The notes below the pieces were generated by a model. It was not told the DNA's origin. It saw only the letters and a list, made by a program, of their open reading frames with translations, and did not search any database. A stretch of DNA of 8,317 nt from assembly GCA_050329575.1 (NCBI GenBank), contig JBHJOP010000023.1, forward strand, positions 1-8,317. Reading direction: 5' to 3'. A program made the translations under genes and the position numbers. The stretch is from JAUXFS01 sp050329575 (GTDB lineage: Bacteria; Pseudomonadota; Alphaproteobacteria; Rhodospirillales; Defluviicoccaceae). The stretch's first letter is position 1. Each line of letters starts with the position of its first letter. Shown piece by piece: positions 6,387-8,317 of the stretch.

Positions 6387-7231
6387 GGGGCGGCATCGCC
6401 GAGTTCGTCACCGACGATGGCGAACGCATCCGCGTCCGGATCTCCGGCCGGGGGCCGCCGATGGTCCTGCTTCACGAGTGGGCGTCCGGCCACGCCGTGT
6501 GGGAACCGCTGGTCGCCGGGCTCGACGGCCGCTTCACGGTCTACCGCTGGGATGCGCGAGGACACGGTGGTCACCCCGCGACCGGCGACGATCCGCCGAC
6601 CGTCGGGCGCATGGCGCGCGACCTAGCGCTCCTGTTCGATCACTTCGACCTGGCGCGGCCGATCGTCGTCGGCCATTCGATGGGCGCCCTGGTGCTGTGG
6701 GACTACGTTGGCCAACGCGGCTGCGGGCGGCTCGCCGGCCTCTGTATCGTCGATCAGTCGCCGCGTCTGGTGACCGATGCGGGCTGGACCCTCGGCATCT
6801 ACGGGGACTGGCCGGCGGCGCGGGATGCGGCGTTCGTCGCCGGCCTGCGGGCCGACTTCGTCGAGACGGTGATCCGGCTGGTCGCGCTCGGCCACAACCG
6901 TCGCGCCAGGGAGGGCTTCGAGACCGGCGCCGCGAGCGTTCAGAAGCTGCGGACCTACCTCGGCCGCCTCGATCCGGGGCCGCTGATCACCGCCTGGGAG
7001 AGCCTGAGCGCGGCCGATTATCGGCCTGTGCTGCCGTCGATCGATGTGCCGACGCTGCTCGTCTACGGGTCCGAGAGCAACTACTACGGCGCCGACACCG
7101 CGGCCTACGTCGCGCGCAGCATTCCCGGGGCCCGTCTGCTCGTCTACGAGGGCGCCGACCACTCCCCGCATGTCGCCTGTCGGCAGCGGTTCGTCACCGA
7201 TCTCCTGCGTTTCGCCATCGCCGGGCGCTGA
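6383..7231 (+). CDS. Alpha/beta hydrolase
   Basis: This 282-residue protein is a classical single-domain alpha/beta hydrolase. Signs are VLLHEWASGHAVWEPL (28-43, the HG-type oxyanion region, here HE), DARGHGGHP (57-65), the nucleophile elbow GHSMG (97-101) with Ser99, LLVYGSES (225-232) where the acid residue usually sits, and GADHSPHV (257-264) with the likely catalytic His260. There is no signal peptide, so it is cytoplasmic. Its ATG lies inside the stop of the preceding synthetase gene (ATGA, 6383-6386), which implies co-transcription and translational coupling and suggests that both act on the same compound. The closest recognisable type is the esterase / non-haem haloperoxidase-like group, but the substrate cannot be read from sequence. 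It converges on purE with a 31-base gap containing no clear terminator. Confidence 0.9.
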   Translation: MRGGIAEFVTDDGERIRVRISGRGPPMVLLHEWASGHAVWEPLVAGLDGRFTVYRWDARGHGGHPATGDDPPTVGRMARDLALLFDHFDLARPIVVGHSMGALVLWDYVGQRGCGRLAGLCIVDQSPRLVTDAGWTLGIYGDWPAARDAAFVAGLRADFVETVIRLVALGHNRRAREGFETGAASVQKLRTYLGRLDPGPLITAWESLSAADYRPVLPSIDVPTLLVYGSESNYYGADTAAYVARSIPGARLLVYEGADHSPHVACRQRFVTDLLRFAIAGR

Positions 7232-7262
7232 ACGACGGGCGCCGGCGGCGGCAGCCCCCGCC

Positions 7263-7760
7263 TCAGGATGCCGCGGTCGGATCCTCCGGGACCGCGGCCG
7301 TTTGTGCGGCGCGGAAGGCGTCCAGCCGGTCCGCCAGTGCCGGGTCCGACAGGGCGAGAATGGCGGCGGCCAGCAGCGCGGCGTTGACGGCACCGGCGCG
7401 CCCGACCGCGAGCGCCCCGACCGGAATGCCGGCCGGCATCTGCGCCATCGACAAGAGGGCGTCGAGGCCGCCCATCACCCGGCCCTCCATCGGGACCCCC
7501 AGCACCGGCAACGGGGTGATCGCCGCCGCCGCACCGGGCAACGCCGCCGCCATGCCGGCGCCGGCGATGATCACCTTGAGCCCGCGGGCCTTGGCGCCGC
7601 CGGCGTAGTCGTGCAGCCGCTGCGGCGTTCGGTGGGCGGACGTCACCCGCGCCTCCCAGCGAATGCCGAGCCGGTCCAGGGTCTCTCCGGCATGGCGCAT
7701 GGTCTCCCAATCCGACTGGCTGCCGACGATGATGCCGACGACGGCGTTGCTGGTGGTCAT
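7263..7760 (-). CDS. purE: N5-carboxyaminoimidazole ribonucleotide mutase, with altered substrate loop
   Basis: This 165-residue protein is a class I PurE, which in purine synthesis converts N5-CAIR to CAIR in the cytoplasm; it normally forms an octamer and works with PurK. Conserved parts are GSQSDWETM (13-21), SAHRTP (41-46) with the catalytic His43 (E. coli His45), PLPVLGVP (83-90) and GIPVGALAVGRAGAVNAALL (111-130). The second substrate loop, normally GAGGAAHLPG, reads GAGMAAALPG (67-76): the residues matching E. coli Gly72 and His75 are Met70 and Ala73. The start at 7760 has GGGAG eight bases upstream on the minus strand, and the N-terminus fits the family. In many alphaproteobacteria purK follows purE; here the hydrolase gene converges instead, so PurK must be elsewhere if the pathway uses it. 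It could be the housekeeping enzyme or a divergent paralogue. Confidence 0.93.
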   Translation of the reverse strand: MTTSNAVVGIIVGSQSDWETMRHAGETLDRLGIRWEARVTSAHRTPQRLHDYAGGAKARGLKVIIAGAGMAAALPGAAAAITPLPVLGVPMEGRVMGGLDALLSMAQMPAGIPVGALAVGRAGAVNAALLAAAILALSDPALADRLDAFRAAQTAAVPEDPTAAS

Positions 7761-7800
7761 GTCGAGGACTCCCTGACGCGGTGAACGCTGGCGCCCGACC

Positions 7801-7828
7801 AATACAGGACCGCGCGGGGGGCATGCAA
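7801..7828 (-). promoter_or_regulatory. Candidate promoter for purE
   Basis: On the minus strand, TTGCAT (7828-7823) and TGTATT (7806-7801, 4 of 6 to the -10 consensus) are spaced by 16 bases, about 40 bases upstream of the purE start. The match is modest. Confidence 0.3.
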
Positions 7829-7852
7829 CCCGCGGGTTGGCGATGAATTCCG

Positions 7853-7881
7853 TTGGTCGAGGATGGGCACGATGCTAGTCT
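7853..7881 (+). promoter_or_regulatory. Candidate promoter for the GGDEF-like gene
   Basis: TTGGTC (7853-7858) and TAGTCT (7876-7881) have a 17-base spacer and lie 20 bases upstream of the start at 7902. Each hexamer matches the consensus at only 3 of 6 positions, so this is tentative. Confidence 0.25.
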
Positions 7882-7901
7882 TACCCAAATAGGGAAAAGC
7901 G

Positions 7902-8317
7902 ATGGTCGACGTGTTCAGAACCCCGTCCCCGTCTGTGGCCCCGATCGCCGAGGTCGGCGCACGCGACCAACAGCGGCGCCGTCAGGGCGGCGCGGCTGGC
8001 GGACCGCCCTCACCGCCGCCGCGATCCCGCCAGGACTCGGCGGACGAGGCGTCGGTGATGGGCATTGCCGCCGACGAGCTCACGCCCGCCGTCGAACGGG
8101 CGCTGAAATCGGTGATGGGCGAGTACGATCGCGTTCGCCGCGAGTTGGAGTCGAGCCGGGACCGCGAGGTCCACCTGCAGACCCTGGCCGACGCCGATCC
8201 GTTCCTGCCGGTGCTCGGTCGACGGGCGTTGATCCGGGAGATCGACGGCGTTCTGCGCCGCGCCGCAGCGCAAAGAACCGACAACACCTTCGTCTGCGTC
8301 AGTGTCGTCAACGGCGC
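7902..8317 (+). CDS. N-terminal part of a GGDEF-domain-like protein (runs off the right edge)
   Basis: The frame is open from the ATG at 7902 to the window end (138 codons). AGGGAAA at 7891-7897 is a ribosome-binding site. Residues 1-50 are rich in Pro, Arg, Gly and Ala and look disordered. Residues 58-92 form a charged helix, probably a coiled coil. ADADPFLPVLGRRALIREI (97-115) then matches the entry of GGDEF domains (consensus like D.LTGL.NRRAL..E), in a variant form common in alphaproteobacteria. GGDEF domains make cyclic di-GMP or serve as its sensors. The following strand reads FVCVSVVNG (130-138), where active cyclases usually have a metal-binding Asp in a DLDGF- or DLNGL-like context; here Val occupies that place, so the domain may be inactive. 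The GG(D/E)EF motif itself is beyond the window. No signal peptide or membrane segment is seen, so a cytoplasmic protein is expected. Confidence 0.75.
   Translation, partial: MVDVFRTPSPSVAPIAEVGARDQQRRRQGGAAGGPPSPPPRSRQDSADEASVMGIAADELTPAVERALKSVMGEYDRVRRELESSRDREVHLQTLADADPFLPVLGRRALIREIDGVLRRAAAQRTDNTFVCVSVVNG

Noticed and set aside
7232..7262. Possible bidirectional terminator between the hydrolase gene and purE
   Set aside because: The gap is G/C-rich but forms only an imperfect stem (GGCGG with CCGCC) and has no T-run on either strand.

Overview
The window is G+C-rich (around 70% by eye) and densely packed on both strands. The gene set points to an alphaproteobacterium, most likely of the Rhodospirillales type: an L28 ribosomal protein with the longer alphaproteobacterial C-terminus, a eukaryote-like dimeric NADP isocitrate dehydrogenase, a YgfZ-type folate-binding protein, and a GGDEF protein whose domain entry resembles common alphaproteobacterial ones. 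This assignment rests on remembered family features, not on a database search.

Layout. Positions 1-225 (minus strand) hold a piece of an IS5-type transposase that runs off the left edge and has lost its start. Next comes a non-coding stretch with a promoter-like TTGACA box overlapped by a Fur-box-like dyad, then a perfect hairpin, then a small exported helical protein (527-913) that resembles the DUF6746 family. This left quarter has a lower G+C core and looks like acquired material. From 1172 the window becomes housekeeping-like: a LOG-family nucleotide phosphoribohydrolase (1172-1756), icd (1873-3093) and rpmB (3180-3461) on the plus strand, converging on ygfZ (3489-4391, minus).

Divergent from ygfZ is a two-gene unit. 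The first gene is an asparagine-synthetase-like enzyme (4569-6386) whose glutaminase nucleophile Cys is Gly. The second is an alpha/beta hydrolase (6383-7231) coupled to it by an ATGA overlap. These converge on purE (7263-7760, minus), which carries unusual substitutions in its second substrate loop and has no purK beside it. Divergent from purE, a gene with a disordered N-terminus and the beginning of a GGDEF-like domain (7902 onward) runs off the right edge.

Most genes are core metabolism or translation. The most interesting points are the synthetase with a dead-looking glutaminase domain paired with a hydrolase, the altered PurE loop, and the putative iron-regulated, lower-G+C gene next to an IS remnant. 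I found no CRISPR array, tRNA, rRNA, complete mobile element or clear defence system.
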